From: Hexactinellida sp. DTS-2022 | Taxonomy: Eukaryota; Porifera; Hexactinellida | Assembly (NCBI GenBank): GCA_028753945.1 | Contig: JAPNXP010000003.1 | Span: 6,508,280 to 6,572,279, forward strand | DNA: 64,000 nt | Direction of reading: 5' to 3' | In this document: in pieces, positions 48,163 to 57,000 of the stretch | Layout of the letters: each line of letters begins with the position of its first letter | Numbering within the stretch: the first letter of the stretch is position 1 | Translations under genes and position numbers: made by a program | The notes under the pieces: generated by a model | What the model saw: only the letters and a program-made list of their open reading frames with translations | Databases searched by the model: none | What the model was told of the DNA's origin: nothing

Positions 48163-51100
48163 CTCACCTCGTTGAAGGTCTCTAGCTCTCCATATACCCA
48201 CATGACGTCATGCATGAGCTCATACACACTCGAGGTTCGGAATCTTATGAACTCATCGTTCTGGTCCTCATTAACGATTCCCTCCTACACACATACAAGT
48301 ATACTATACTATACTATGCTATACACAAGTGTTATACTATACTATAGTCTGTAGTAAGCTAAGCTGACAGCTAATGGGCGTGTGGACCAGGGTTATTATC
48401 AAATAACTGCAGTAGAACCTCGTTAGTAGGGACACCAGGGGACCGTCACAATGTGTTCGCCTTATCCGGGATTCGTATTAACTGATATCAATTGAATTGA
48501 AAAGCTTTGAAGGGGACTCAAACAGTGTTTACTACGAGGTTCTACTGTAGTTATCTCCAGGGGATTATATGGGGCAGTAAGGGGCGAATTATCATAATTT
48601 AATTATTTATTCATTGCACTGTAAGCGCAGTAATATAATACAGGCAGAATTCTCACAATTTCCAGGTCCTTGTCATACTGACACAGCTTCCACATGCCCA
48701 GCATGAGACTCCGGAATATGGGTTTGTACGGCTCCACTAACTCCGGTCTGTTCTCCCTGTCCAGCAGCTCCGCCATGCTGTCCCAGATGTCAAACGTCAT
48801 CTCTCCTATCTGGACCATGGATAATAACACTCTCTCTCGCTAGGTATAGTCAGTGCAGTGGAAACATAGAATTTGAATCACAAAGTACCTTTATACTGCC
48901 GTGTGTAATGCAGTCAATTAACAGCTCGAAAGAGGACGCATCTCCAAACCCCTAAGTAAACAAACAAGTAAACAAGTGAATAAATAAACAACAACAACAA
49001 CAACAACAAATGAGATGTTACCCACTGAATCAGGATTCTTGAATATGAACGGGAGATACGAATCCAGATAACTCATGAACGCCTTAGCTAAGCTCTTCGA
49101 TCTACAAACACAATCCATAGTCCACTAGTACAATAGCAACACAATCCATAGTCCACTAGACAATAACAACATAATCCATAGTCCACTAGTACAATAGCAG
49201 CAGAGCTAACCTCTCGAAGTCGTCCACCTCCTGGCAGGCCTGGAACACCGGACGCAGAGATAGAATGTTCTCCGTCAGCTGCTGGCTGAACGGCATGAAC
49301 TCGGGGCTATACTATAGTAGGTATAATGTTAACCACTTAGTAGTGGGAAAGCTGAGCAAACTCTCCTTATAAAGAAGTCGGATATAACGAAATGGAAATT
49401 CCCCAGAGCATTAAATGCATTTATTATTATCCGCTTATAACAAATATCTGGATTAACGAAGGGATTTACAGGTCCCAAGCACTTCGTTATAACGAGAGTT
49501 CCCTGTATATAGCCACTAAGAATACACAGCTGGACTAGGGATGTGTTACCTCTACGGAGTAGGCCTGTGAGCTGATGCAGTCGGCCGCCGCCTCGAAGAC
49601 CTCCTCGGAAGTGGTGGCTTGGGTCTGTGGGAGCAACGGCACTATATAGCTAGCGGAGACTGCATTAACATAGTGCTACCGGACCATGGATAGGCATATG
49701 TAGATAAGTCAGTATCTGTACTAACTACAGTAGAGCCTCGTTAATAGGAACACGGTTAATAGAACTCTATTTCAGTCCCATTCAAACCCTTTTCAATACA
49801 AATGACACCGGTTAATATGAATTCCGGACACGGCGAACGCATTTGGATGGCATGGTGTTCTTACTAACGAGGTTATACTTTAGAATGTCAATATAAGGCT
49901 TATACTGTGCTATGTCAATACTACAATCAGCCTTATACCTGTGTACGCTATATCGGAGTTAGTGGTTACTTAGCTACCAACTTGGTAGAATGGAATGTAA
50001 CATACCACGGCTTGGAACGGCAGCACCAGAAGAGGAGACTTGCAGAGCTGTTCGATAGGCAGCGACCCGAGTGTGAGCCAACTGGCTATACACTCAAATA
50101 CCTAGATACAGATATGGTACAATGGAATGTCAGCCGATATTAAGCTGCTGCACTGTAATATGATTTGATTGGTTGGTTACCTTTATCAATATACTTTCGT
50201 TATCTGGGAATTTCTCTAAACAAATAGACTAATAACAATAAAAAGTAAATAAACAACAACAACAACAACAACAATAATTTGTTATCAGTAACTAACCAAC
50301 AAATGGAATATTTTAGTAATGTCGTCAGTTAGAATCTTCTTGCAGTCTTCCCATCTGCTTTCTTTAACTTTCAAATTTCCGTTAAACATTAACTACAAGA
50401 CATGTGTGGAATATTGATACTGTATTACTGGACCATGGATCTTCTATTAAGCGAAACTATCAATACATTATATCTCGTTACAACAGGGACATTGTAATAA
50501 GAGTCTGTAACTAATACTAACTAAGGGAACTGATTCCTATACAGTCGATAGAGGGCCGTTAACAATACTCATTAGACCCTATGGGTTATGGGAGAAATAA
50601 TCTAAAATTACAGCTCTGCAGAGAGCATATTCTGGTCGGCACAGCTGTAATTTTAGATTTTGTTAATTCCATGCATAGAATTGGTTAGAAAAACCGGTCT
50701 AGACTATATGTACTATAGTAGCAATACAAAGGAGAGCAATCCCTGGTCCGATAGTACAGTACTCACCTCTTCAGGCAGATAAGTTAGCAGAGTTATTAGA
50801 AACGGCACACAGGAGAGATCTGTACTGAATCTACAAACAAACAAGCAAGCACACATATCGTGTGTCATCCTAACATACAACAACTCTTAAAACAACAACA
50901 ACAACAGCATATACCCTGGTTATAACTCACTTGTTTATGAAGTCGTCTACGATATTTGTCCAGGAGGGGGTCAGTATAGCCAGGTCCGCCAGCGCCAGTC
51001 CGAGCTACGGGGTACATACCTCAATCGTATCCTGGCAACGGGTAGGGGTACAAGGAATCTAACCTGTGTTATTATAGTTTTTGATGCGCTGGGCATATTT

Positions 51101-51898
51101 AGGATGTTATTTATGAGCGACTCTTTGAGAGCCTAGAGAGATACAAGGTATATTCATATTTTAACACCTCTATAGATACAAGGTATATTCATATTGTAAC
51201 ACCTCTATAGATACAAGGTATATTCATATTGTAACACCTCTATAGATACAAGGTATATTCATATTTTAACACCTCTATAGATACAAGGTATATTCATATT
51301 GTAACACCTCTATAGATACAAGGTATATTCATATTTTAACACCTCTATAGATACAAGGAATATTCATATTGTAACACCTCTATAGATACAAGGTATATTC
51401 ATATTTTAACACCTCTAAAAGAGACAACTCACGCTATGGGATTCTACAGGTATCTCATCAAAATGTTCTTTTATCTATCAAGTAAACAACAAGTAAACAA
51501 ACAAACAAACAAACAAACAAACAAACAAACAAACAAACAACTATACCTTAACTTTCATGGTGTAGGCAGCAAAGTATGACGAGTGTTCATTTCTGTTCAG
51601 TTTTAGGAGAACATCTGCTATCTCCCAACCGTATACCTAAACAACAACAACAACAACAAATAAATAAACAAACAAACAATAGCAACACAGAGGTTTGGTA
51701 TAATTGAGAGATCTTATAACTAATAATATCACTTAGGCACTCTCTCCTATCATGTTGTTGTTGTTGTTGTTGTTGTTTACAAACAGTGCTTACCGACTTC
51801 TGTATTTCCTCCAGGTACTTGGAGGCCTCATCGGATCCCTGCAGATACAGGGCGTCCAGCAGCTGGCAGACCTGCTCAGTACTCGGCTTATCACTCAT
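36352..51898 (-). CDS. TNPO3: Transportin-3 (SR-protein nuclear import receptor), 30 exons
   Basis: Importin-beta family receptor that carries SR splicing factors into the nucleus. 919 residues against about 923 in human. Exons (minus): 51794-51898, 51547-51636, 51433-51474, 51064-51132, 50931-51004, 50767-50830, 50297-50392, 50181-50213, 50006-50101, 49550-49624, 49211-49311, 49026-49101, 48889-48951, 48657-48809, 48168-48284, 47821-47912, 47463-47602, 47002-47135, 46397-46549, 46194-46282, 46073-46127, 44691-44761, 44567-44636, 44042-44158, 43897-43991, 39869-40019, 39594-39666, 39445-39536, 39012-39121 and 36352-36415. Conserved stretches: GLALADLAILTPSW, FECIASWLTLG, EAAADCISSQAYSVE, DPVLRFMISSL and HSCYLYLGSIIIDEYG. 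The acceptor of exon 8 (50213 or 50215) is uncertain. Introns 21 and 25 each contain a complete gene; intron 29 holds a large minisatellite and a fold-back element. Confidence 0.95.
36536..38955. repeat. 16-bp minisatellite, about 1.3 kb of array split by an insertion
   Basis: Tandem CTACTATATGTACAGG units with variants (TATAAGCACAGG, TATTGTACAGG, TTATATGTACAGG) at about 36536-37022 and 38094-38955. A 148-bp unrelated stretch around 36571-36716 interrupts the left part. Since 16 is not a multiple of 3 and the variants shift the spacing, the long open frames across it are artefacts. It lies in TNPO3 intron 29. Confidence 0.95.
37023..38093. mobile_element. 1071-bp fold-back element with 7-bp target duplication
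   Basis: Two inverted arms of nearly 500 bp start CACGGACTACTAGAATAC and end with its complement GTATTCTAGTAGTCCGTG. I saw only one substitution and one 2-base indel between them. The target duplication GTACAGG lies at 37016-37022 and 38094-38100; the same heptamer is part of the minisatellite unit, so its length is slightly ambiguous. The centre (about 37510-37590) has an AACCGCGAAGCGGTT hairpin and TATATAGA repeats. It is non-coding. Confidence 0.92.
39218..39356. mobile_element. pogo-like MITE, TCGGTTATAA subfamily
   Basis: CAGTGGATACCGGTTATAG on the left and TTATATCCGGCATATACTG on the right, in TNPO3 intron 28. It shares GGGAACTGCATATAATGTTC with the copy near 23180. Confidence 0.6.
40092..40262. 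mobile_element. Partial GTGCCGAC-family MITEs, two direct copies
   Basis: Two direct repeats of about 107 bp, each ending with AAAATCTAAAATNANAGCTG, TGTGCCGA and TTTGGAGGCACTA. These are half-elements related to the palindromes at 2093-6119. Confidence 0.6.
40904..43501 (+). CDS. GABA-B-type class C G-protein-coupled receptor, intronless
   Basis: 865 residues in one exon. Signal peptide 1-20 (PILLLVCVCVRLTTG); Venus-flytrap ligand domain about 24-450, opening PLDILGLYPRDGDGW; no Cys-rich linker, which excludes the glutamate/taste branch; seven membrane segments about 489-780, starting SILSLGAVATVGIAIYITFL and ending LTVFITVSITGLPPVYYR; then a C-terminal coiled coil about 785-836 (VTALQNDRHHLKTEIADLK), typical of GABA-B subunits that heterodimerise. 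It presumably binds an amino-acid-like ligand and signals through G proteins; the ligand is unknown. The gene lies wholly within TNPO3 intron 25 on the opposite strand. The ATG at 40904 directly opens the signal peptide. AATAAA at 43801-43806 could end the transcript. Confidence 0.88.
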   Translation: MHRVPILLLVCVCVRLTTGTRPLDILGLYPRDGDGWTEPFVEHSAALALRHIRLNGSILRDYHLAIDWKNTRCDSGVALKEFVDALGNGSRTYLAVFGGGCAVATSQVAALSYRYGLAQIAYASTAPNLGNRKLYPRFVRGVPSDINAVPARASFVQLHNWRRVAIINEQDPIFVASSHEMESVLDRLHVEYRVEDFAPSGDFEPNSSIDLDQQVTRIAENLKKFRIIIANMYEETAIKLFCRLYKLDKKFILPKTTTWIFLGWFTDQWHNKPAVLAEVGCTADEVASVSNGALGFLVVHSNKSFRGDNNNTQLTIANLTPAQIYQEYRSYVLEKINNNTLQFIEDSDPHDAYVYDSLWTLALSLQGLLDSGTNLTAIAEKQIFRDTQVFAENSEFSRGVYQGMLRQRFEGWTGPVEYIGHERYYDRVQLLEFVWGELLYRGEFENIPHSNYTEEAIGNIKLVLDEDSFMYWDPLTATDGITNRPTPASILSLGAVATVGIAIYITFLIAMIMAGKFQELKSIQNSSPILTCIILGGNYLLLLAGVLFLSNDRILGHSNGAFASNVSGEAPTTEVCETRECKLLCMLPVGLLLVASSLVFGGMIGKATLIYVCAVKLDFSLSDRMKLVLRFVWPALFASVDVVLVLVWSVASSLVMKTEVLPTGRDDPPFIRVIQCRLPLQHQVVSNVIIGLLILYKSVVVLIGLVMAYNLRNVKKNSLRYWGTITWTMYNTSIFSVVLILSFFLITDFVIKQAIVAVLILLTVFITVSITGLPPVYYRFKDPSLERERSKSVDNTDKIVKNETMWVNEVTALQNDRHHLKTEIADLKCENMEMVRRMTLSEIDVGTAFDGIQEEPEPIPTGSIN
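43801..43806 (+). other. Polyadenylation signal of the GABA-B-like receptor
   Basis: AATAAA 300 bp after the stop, still inside TNPO3 intron 25 and before its exon 25 (43897). Confidence 0.5.
45036..45956 (-). CDS. NUDT6: Nudix hydrolase NUDT6-like, intronless
   Basis: 306 residues from the ATG at 45956, or 278 from the ATG at 45872. The upstream stretch MLFLARAYRIALSYTVLHRT has basic residues and no acids, like a mitochondrial presequence, so both starts may be used; NUDT6 is known to have a mitochondrial form. The N-terminal domain (FEFLLPLAVARWQSDKRRGV, IPISHSELIP, FTFHHAQPSYV) is the NUDT6-specific part. The Nudix box matches G-x5-E-x7-REVLEETG exactly, preceded by NWKFPGG. It is expected to hydrolyse nucleoside-diphosphate derivatives. 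The whole gene sits within TNPO3 intron 21 (44762-46072) on the same strand and has no introns itself, which would fit a retrocopy or an independent nested gene. Confidence 0.9.
   Translation of the reverse strand: MLFLARAYRIALSYTVLHRTVISSLSLVMADNTNRLVELGQVDALYNGVVVDLEKQDISRQQFEFLLPLAVARWQSDKRRGVHIKIPISHSELIPVAVANAFTFHHAQPSYVRLARWLPLEEPDLLPGYATHYVGVGGLVVNNNNEVLAVRERFHLLPGQAVNWKFPGGHANAGESIPRAGIREVLEETGIKCEFLSVLCFRHTFDYRHGCDDLYYILAYRALTNEITADPHEIAECKWIPIPDYVAMEKDTTWLNRYAVECYVKQHSNGSVGIGMFHRPHAIPAKGTTDVYSVFGPAPGAGTHKL
46128..46193 (-). repeat. (GTT)n-built intron 20 of TNPO3
   Basis: A 66-bp intron that is almost only GTT repeats between GTAATG and the GTTTGTTAG acceptor. Confidence 0.88.
47310..47444. 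mobile_element. Short hAT-type MITE
   Basis: 135 bp with CAGTGGTTCCCAACCTGGGG and GGGTCGGGAACCACTG ends, the same TIR class as the element at 12304. No perfect target duplication remains. It lies in TNPO3 intron 17. Confidence 0.8.
47913..48167 (-). repeat. 255-bp (GTT)n intron 15 of TNPO3
   Basis: The entire intron is GTT repeats with ATT and GCT variants, from a GTGAGT donor to a GTTTAG acceptor. The Val-, Leu- or Cys-rich and Asn-rich open frames across it are artefacts. Confidence 0.95.
48410..48550. mobile_element. pogo-like MITE, CCTCGTTAGTA subfamily
   Basis: CAGTAGAACCTCGTTAGTAG and CTACGAGGTTCTACTG ends; in TNPO3 intron 14. Confidence 0.75.
48952..49025 (-). repeat. (GTT)n-built intron 12 of TNPO3
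   Basis: A 74-bp intron with GTGGGT donor, GTT tract and TTACTTAG acceptor. Confidence 0.8.
49358..49508. mobile_element. pogo-like MITE, CTCGTTATAACGA subfamily
   Basis: TCCTTATAAAGAAGTCGGAT on the left, CTTCGTTATAACGAGAGTTC on the right; in TNPO3 intron 10. Confidence 0.65.
49728..49883. mobile_element. pogo-like MITE, CCTCGTTAATA variant
   Basis: CAGTAGAGCCTCGTTAATAG on the left and TTACTAACGAGGTTATAC on the right; in TNPO3 intron 9. Confidence 0.65.
50214..50296 (-). repeat. (GTT)n-built intron 7 of TNPO3
   Basis: An 83-bp intron with a central GTT tract, GTTAGT donor and GTTTAG(AG) acceptor. Confidence 0.75.
50594..50664. mobile_element. Short palindromic GTGCCGAC-family MITE
   Basis: AATCTAAAATTACAGCTCTG and its inverse CAGCTGTAATTTTAGATT enclose GGTCGGCA. 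It is a 70-bp hairpin in TNPO3 intron 6. Confidence 0.7.
51133..51432 (-). repeat. 35-bp minisatellite forming TNPO3 intron 3
   Basis: Eight near-identical units of 35 bp (GATACAAGGTATATTCATAT then TGTAACACCTCTATA) fill the 300-bp intron. The core is shared with STK33 intron 10. Confidence 0.92.
51637..51793 (-). repeat. Intron 1 of TNPO3 with inverted (AAC)n/(GTT)n tracts
   Basis: An (AAC)n tract near 51640-51660 and a (GTT)n tract near 51754-51777 face each other and could fold into a stem. Confidence 0.75.
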
Positions 51899-52453
51899 GC
51901 TGTTATATGGCTACACCCCTTCAAAGCTTTCAATACACAATATATCGGTTAATACGAGGGGTTATCCATGGTTTCAACTCCCAAGGGATAACTTATCCAT
52001 GGTTCATCTGAATTTTTTGAATGCCAGTGAAAAGTCCCTGGCAAAGCAATGATAGTGTCAGTGCATTAGAGAGAATAAATATTATCAAGAATACAAGTGA
52101 AACCTCGACTTTATTCCTAGTAACGAGGTTCTACTTATATTATGTGACAAATGTGCTATCCTGAATGGGACTTTTGGTCTGTTTTTAAAACTTGAATCTT
52201 AATTAATACAATCAGAAATATTACAAGGTAGGCATTGCTTGTGTAATATTTGTATGTTTCACAATTCAAGAAATAACGAATAGTTTTAATCAACAAATAA
52301 CTCGTTTTGGAGGAAAGTCTTTGGCACGCAATTTGAAACCTGTTATAGAGAAATTGAATTGAAACCGCAAAATTAATAACTGTAGCAAATATAAGAATCC
52401 AAACAATATCCAAACAATATACAAACAACAACAACAACAACAACAACAACATA
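51899..52453. other. Upstream region of TNPO3
   Basis: 555 bp between the TNPO3 start and the stop of the coiled-coil gene. It contains two ATCCATGGT motifs (51966 and 51994), a 40-bp pogo-like hairpin (52098-52137) and a (CAA)n tract at 52425-52450. No gene is seen. Confidence 0.5.
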
Positions 52454-53125
52454 TTACAAACTATCCTCCAGCAGAGCATGCGCATCGAAGTTACTCGCCC
52501 CTCCCATTCCCTTCCTCTTCCCTTTCTTCACCTGGGGGGACACAGGAACAGGTTCCCCTGTGGACTCCTTCCGCTCCTCCCGACCCTTCCTGTCCGCCTT
52601 GGGCTGCTTGCCTCTCTTCTTGCCCTCCCCTGGCTCCTCTCCTGTGTCGCGTCCGGACGGGGCCCCGGGATTAGGGCCCCGGCCCCTGCGCCCCCGCCGA
52701 CCCCGCCTCTTGGACACCTCCTCCTCCGTCCCGAGTTCCAATCCGCCAGTCTCGTAACCAAGCACACTCATGCCGCTGATGGCAGCCAGGACGCTGCTCT
52801 TATCGAAACTGAGTTTCAGCTGCGGATTCTGTTTAGCCTCCAGCCTGAGGTTGTTCATTTTGAGGTTTATGTCCTCGATTAGTTTTTGTTGCAGCTCGCT
52901 TAGGCTGTTCTTGGCGATGGCCTCGGTTTGCTTCTTGAGAACATCCAGCTGTTCCACGTCCGAGGCTAGCTCCAGTTGTTTCTCCCCGTAGTCCGACTCC
53001 GCGAGGTCTATAAAGGCGGACAATTCCTCTCTCTTGTTCTCTAAGCAGTCAATTAGATCCGTTATTGTCTGGTCTAGCAACGCTCTGGTACAATGGAATG
53101 TGGAGTCTGTATCCTTAGCAGCCAT
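52454..53125 (-). CDS. Single-exon coiled-coil protein with basic Arg/Gly tail
   Basis: 223 residues. Residues about 10-105 are a long amphipathic helix (LLDQTITDLIDCLENKREEL, then QLDVLKKQTEAIAKNSLSEL), resembling the B-box C-terminal coiled coil of TRIM proteins, followed by a short hydrophobic stretch (SSVLAAISGMSVLGYE). From about 140 the protein is highly basic and disordered (SKRRGRRGRRGRG, then KKRGKQPKADRKG), ending in an acidic DAHALLEDSL. No RING, B-box, NHL or SPRY domain is present, so it is either a TRIM relative reduced to its middle or an unrelated coiled-coil protein. The basic tail suggests nucleic-acid binding or a nuclear signal, an inference. GC content is clearly higher than its surroundings. 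Confidence 0.65.
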   Translation of the reverse strand: MAAKDTDSTFHCTRALLDQTITDLIDCLENKREELSAFIDLAESDYGEKQLELASDVEQLDVLKKQTEAIAKNSLSELQQKLIEDINLKMNNLRLEAKQNPQLKLSFDKSSVLAAISGMSVLGYETGGLELGTEEEVSKRRGRRGRRGRGPNPGAPSGRDTGEEPGEGKKRGKQPKADRKGREERKESTGEPVPVSPQVKKGKRKGMGGASNFDAHALLEDSL

Positions 53126-54070
53126 TCAGATAGGCCTGCGCTACAATTAAATACAGCTGCTAATCCTGGAGCCTATTGGAACTGTAATAAATAGTATGGT
53201 TACCGATTGGTTAAATGGAATGAGTGTATAAGCATAGCATAGTTACAGAACTGTTGTTATGGAAACCAAGGCAAAGGAGTGAGAGTATAAATAAGATTCC
53301 CATCAATTAAACCATGGACCCCTATAGTATATAATAGACACTGGGTGTACCCAGGTAGGGAATCCCCAACTCATGGAGGAGCATGGATGAGGTAGAGAGG
53401 AAGGGCATTTGGCTGAAGTAAATGCGCCAAACGCGTTAGAACTGCAACATATCCATGCAGAACATACCGTATTTCAACGAATAAGCGCCGGGAGCTTGAA
53501 TAAGCGGCGGGTCAATAAAAATGACATTGGTAAGATAAAATTTAAACACATTACTAGATCACTATAATGTAATTCCATTGATTATGGCAACTTCAGTAGG
53601 TAAACTGTTGGTAGAAACCATTAGAACCCACTTAAATATTATATCCCGGATTTTACAAAAAGATTTCAGGAATATTTTGGAAACGAAAACAATAAGCGCC
53701 GTGGCGCTTAATCGGGGAAATGCGGTATTTTGACGCATTTATCCTATCAGTATATAGCACATTCTACTAAAGAAGAAACTAGTTAGAATTTTCACTAGGA
53801 GCAATGTAAAACACAATTTGAGCCACTACCGAAAGTTTTCACAAGGAAACCCTTCCAACACAATTCAAATGCACAGTTTTACACCCATTCCCTTGAACAC
53901 AATGAGGATAAAGATAAATTTCCAATGTAACCCTTTGGACACTTTGGAAGGCGATTTTGTTAATAAAAAAAATAGTCTCGACTTAGAATCGGCTAATCTT
54001 TACACCAGATTACGCAGAACTCACTTACAATGGCGAGAGGTCACACTAGGACCCATACATTGACACTTTA
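53126..54070. other. Intergenic, MITE and satellite border
   Basis: Holds the MITE at 53465-53730. An 81-codon open frame at 53818-54063 has no recognised motif. Around 53935-53965 the sequence CTTTGGAAGGCGATTTTGTT resembles the satellite monomer (ATTTGGAAGGTGACTGTTTG), so this stretch may be decayed satellite. Confidence 0.5.
53465..53730. mobile_element. MITE with CGAATAAGCGCCGG ends
   Basis: Starts TACCGTATTTCAACGAATAAG and ends GCTTAATCGGGGAAATGCGG then TATTT. Same family as 34402-34633. Confidence 0.75.
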
Positions 54071-57000
54071 AGAATGCTATAATAGTACATTTGGAAGGTG
54101 ACTGTTTGACAATAAACCCTCCAAGTCGGTTTAAAAAGAGATTTACTTTTCACCAGACATCCCAAACATCACATAAAGATAGCCAGTCCTTTCACTATAC
54201 CTCATAAAAGACAATTAATAAGAAGAATTCTATCACTCCCTTCGTTCCCAGCCAATTTTTAACCATAAGAAGATAGATTTCAAGAATGCTATAAAAGTAC
54301 ATTTGGAAGGTGACTGTTTGACAATAAACAATCCAGGTCACTTTAAAAAGAGATTTACTTTTCACCAGACATCCCAAACATCACATAAAGATAGCCAGTC
54401 CTTTCACTATACCTCATAAAAGACAATTAATAAGAAGAATTCTATCACTCCCTTCGTTCCCAGCCAATTTTTAACCATAAGAAGATAGATTTCAAGAATG
54501 CTATAAAAGTACATTTGGAAGGTGACTGTTTGACAATAAACAATCCAGGTCACTTTAAAAAGAGATTTACTTTTCACCAGACATCCCAAACATCACATAA
54601 AGATAGCCAGTCCTTTCACTATACCTCATAAAAGACAATTAATAAGAAGAATTCTATCACTCCCTTCGTTCCCAGCCAATTTTTAACCATAAGAAGATAG
54701 ATTTCAAGAATGCTATAAAAGTACATTTGGAAGGTGACTGTTTGACAATAAACAATCCAGGTCACTTTAAAAAGAGATTTACTTTTCACCAGACATCCCA
54801 AACATCACATAAAGATAGCCAGTCCTTTCACTATACCTCATAAAAGACAATTAATAAGAAGAATTCTATCACTCCCTTCGTTCCCAGCCAATTTTTAACC
54901 ATAAGAAGATAGATTTCAAGAATGCTATAAAAGTACATTTGGAAGGTGACTGTTTGACAATAAACAATCCAGGTCACTTTAAAAAGAGATTTACTTTTCA
55001 CCAGACATCCCAAACATCACATAAAGATAGCCAGTCCTTTCACTATACCTCATAAAAGACAATTAATAAGAAGAATTCTATCACTCCCTTCGTTCCCAGC
55101 CAATTTTTAACCATAAGAAGATAGATTTCAAGAATGCTATAAAAGTACATTTGGAAGGTGACTGTTTGACAATAAACAATCCAGGTCACTTTAAAAAGAG
55201 ATTTACTTTTCACCAGACATCCCAAACATCACATAAAGATAGCCAGTCCTTTCACTATACCTCATAAAAGACAATTAATAAGAAGAATTCTATCACTCCC
55301 TTCGTTCCCAGCCAATTTTTAACCATAAGAAGATAGATTTCAAGAATGCTATAAAAGTACATTTGGAAGGTGACTGTTTGACAATAAACAATCCAGGTCA
55401 CTTTAAAAAGAGATTTACTTTTCACCAGACATCCCAAACATCACATAAAGATAGCCAGTCCTTTCACTATACCTCATAAAAGACAATTAATAAGAAGAAT
55501 TCTATCACTCCCTTCGTTCCCAGCCAATTTTTAACCATAAGAAGATAGATTTCAAGAATGCTATAAAAGTACATTTGGAAGGTGACTGTTTGACAATAAA
55601 CAATCCAGGTCACTTTAAAAAGAGATTTACTTTTCACCAGACATCCCAAACATCACATAAAGATAGCCAGTCCTTTCACTATACCTCATAAAAGACAATT
55701 AATAAGAAGAATTCTATCACTCCCTTCGTTCCCAGCCAATTTTTAACCATAAGAAGATAGATTTCAAGAATGCTATAAAAGTACATTTGGAAGGTGACTG
55801 TTTGACAATAAACAATCCAGGTCACTTTAAAAAGAGATTTACTTTTCACCAGACATCCCAAACATCACATAAAGATAGCCAGTCCTTTCACTATACCTCA
55901 TAAAAGACAATTAATAAGAAGAATTCTATCACTCCCTTCGTTCCCAGCCAATTTTTAACCATAAGAAGATAGATTTCAAGAATGCTATAAAAGTACATTT
56001 GGAAGGTGACTGTTTGACAATAAACAATCCAGGTCACTTTAAAAAGAGATTTACTTTTCACCAGACATCCCAAACATCACATAAAGATAGCCAGTCCTTT
56101 CACTATACCTCATAAAAGACAATTAATAAGAAGAATTCTATCACTCCCTTCGTTCCCAGCCAATTTTTAACCATAAGAAGATAGATTTCAAGAATGCTAT
56201 AAAAGTACATTTGGAAGGTGACTGTTTGACAATAAACAATCCAGGTCACTTTAAAAAGAGATTTACTTTTCACCAGACATCCCAAACATCACATAAAGAT
56301 AGCCAGTCCTTTCACTATACCTCATAAAAGACAATTAATAAGAAGAATTCTATCACTCCCTTCGTTCCCAGCCAATTTTTAACCATAAGAAGATAGATTT
56401 CAAGAATGCTATAAAAGTACATTTGGAAGGTGACTGTTTGACAATAAACAATCCAGGTCACTTTAAAAAGAGATTTACTTTTCACCAGACATCCCAAACA
56501 TCACATAAAGATAGCCAGTCCTTTCACTATACCTCATAAAAGACAATTAATAAGAAGAATTCTATCACTCCCTTCGTTCCCAGCCAATTTTTAACCATAA
56601 GAAGATAGATTTCAAGAATGCTATAAAAGTACATTTGGAAGGTGACTGTTTGACAATAAACAATCCAGGTCACTTTAAAAAGAGATTTACTTTTCACCAG
56701 ACATCCCAAACATCACATAAAGATAGCCAGTCCTTTCACTATACCTCATAAAAGACAATTAATAAGAAGAATTCTATCACTCCCTTCGTTCCCAGCCAAT
56801 TTTTAACCATAAGAAGATAGATTTCAAGAATGCTATAAAAGTACATTTGGAAGGTGACTGTTTGACAATAAACAATCCAGGTCACTTTAAAAAGAGATTT
56901 ACTTTTCACCAGACATCCCAAACATCACATAAAGATAGCCAGTCCTTTCACTATACCTCATAAAAGACAATTAATAAGAAGAATTCTATCACTCCCTTCG

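Noticed and set aside
47802-48227. Asn-, Val-, Leu- and Cys-rich low-complexity proteins on both strands
   Set aside because: They are frames across the (AAC)n/(GTT)n intron of TNPO3.
49907-50143. 78-codon plus-strand frame in the TNPO3 region
   Set aside because: The opposite strand contains TNPO3 exon 9 (50006-50101, SWLTLG), which explains the coding-like composition.
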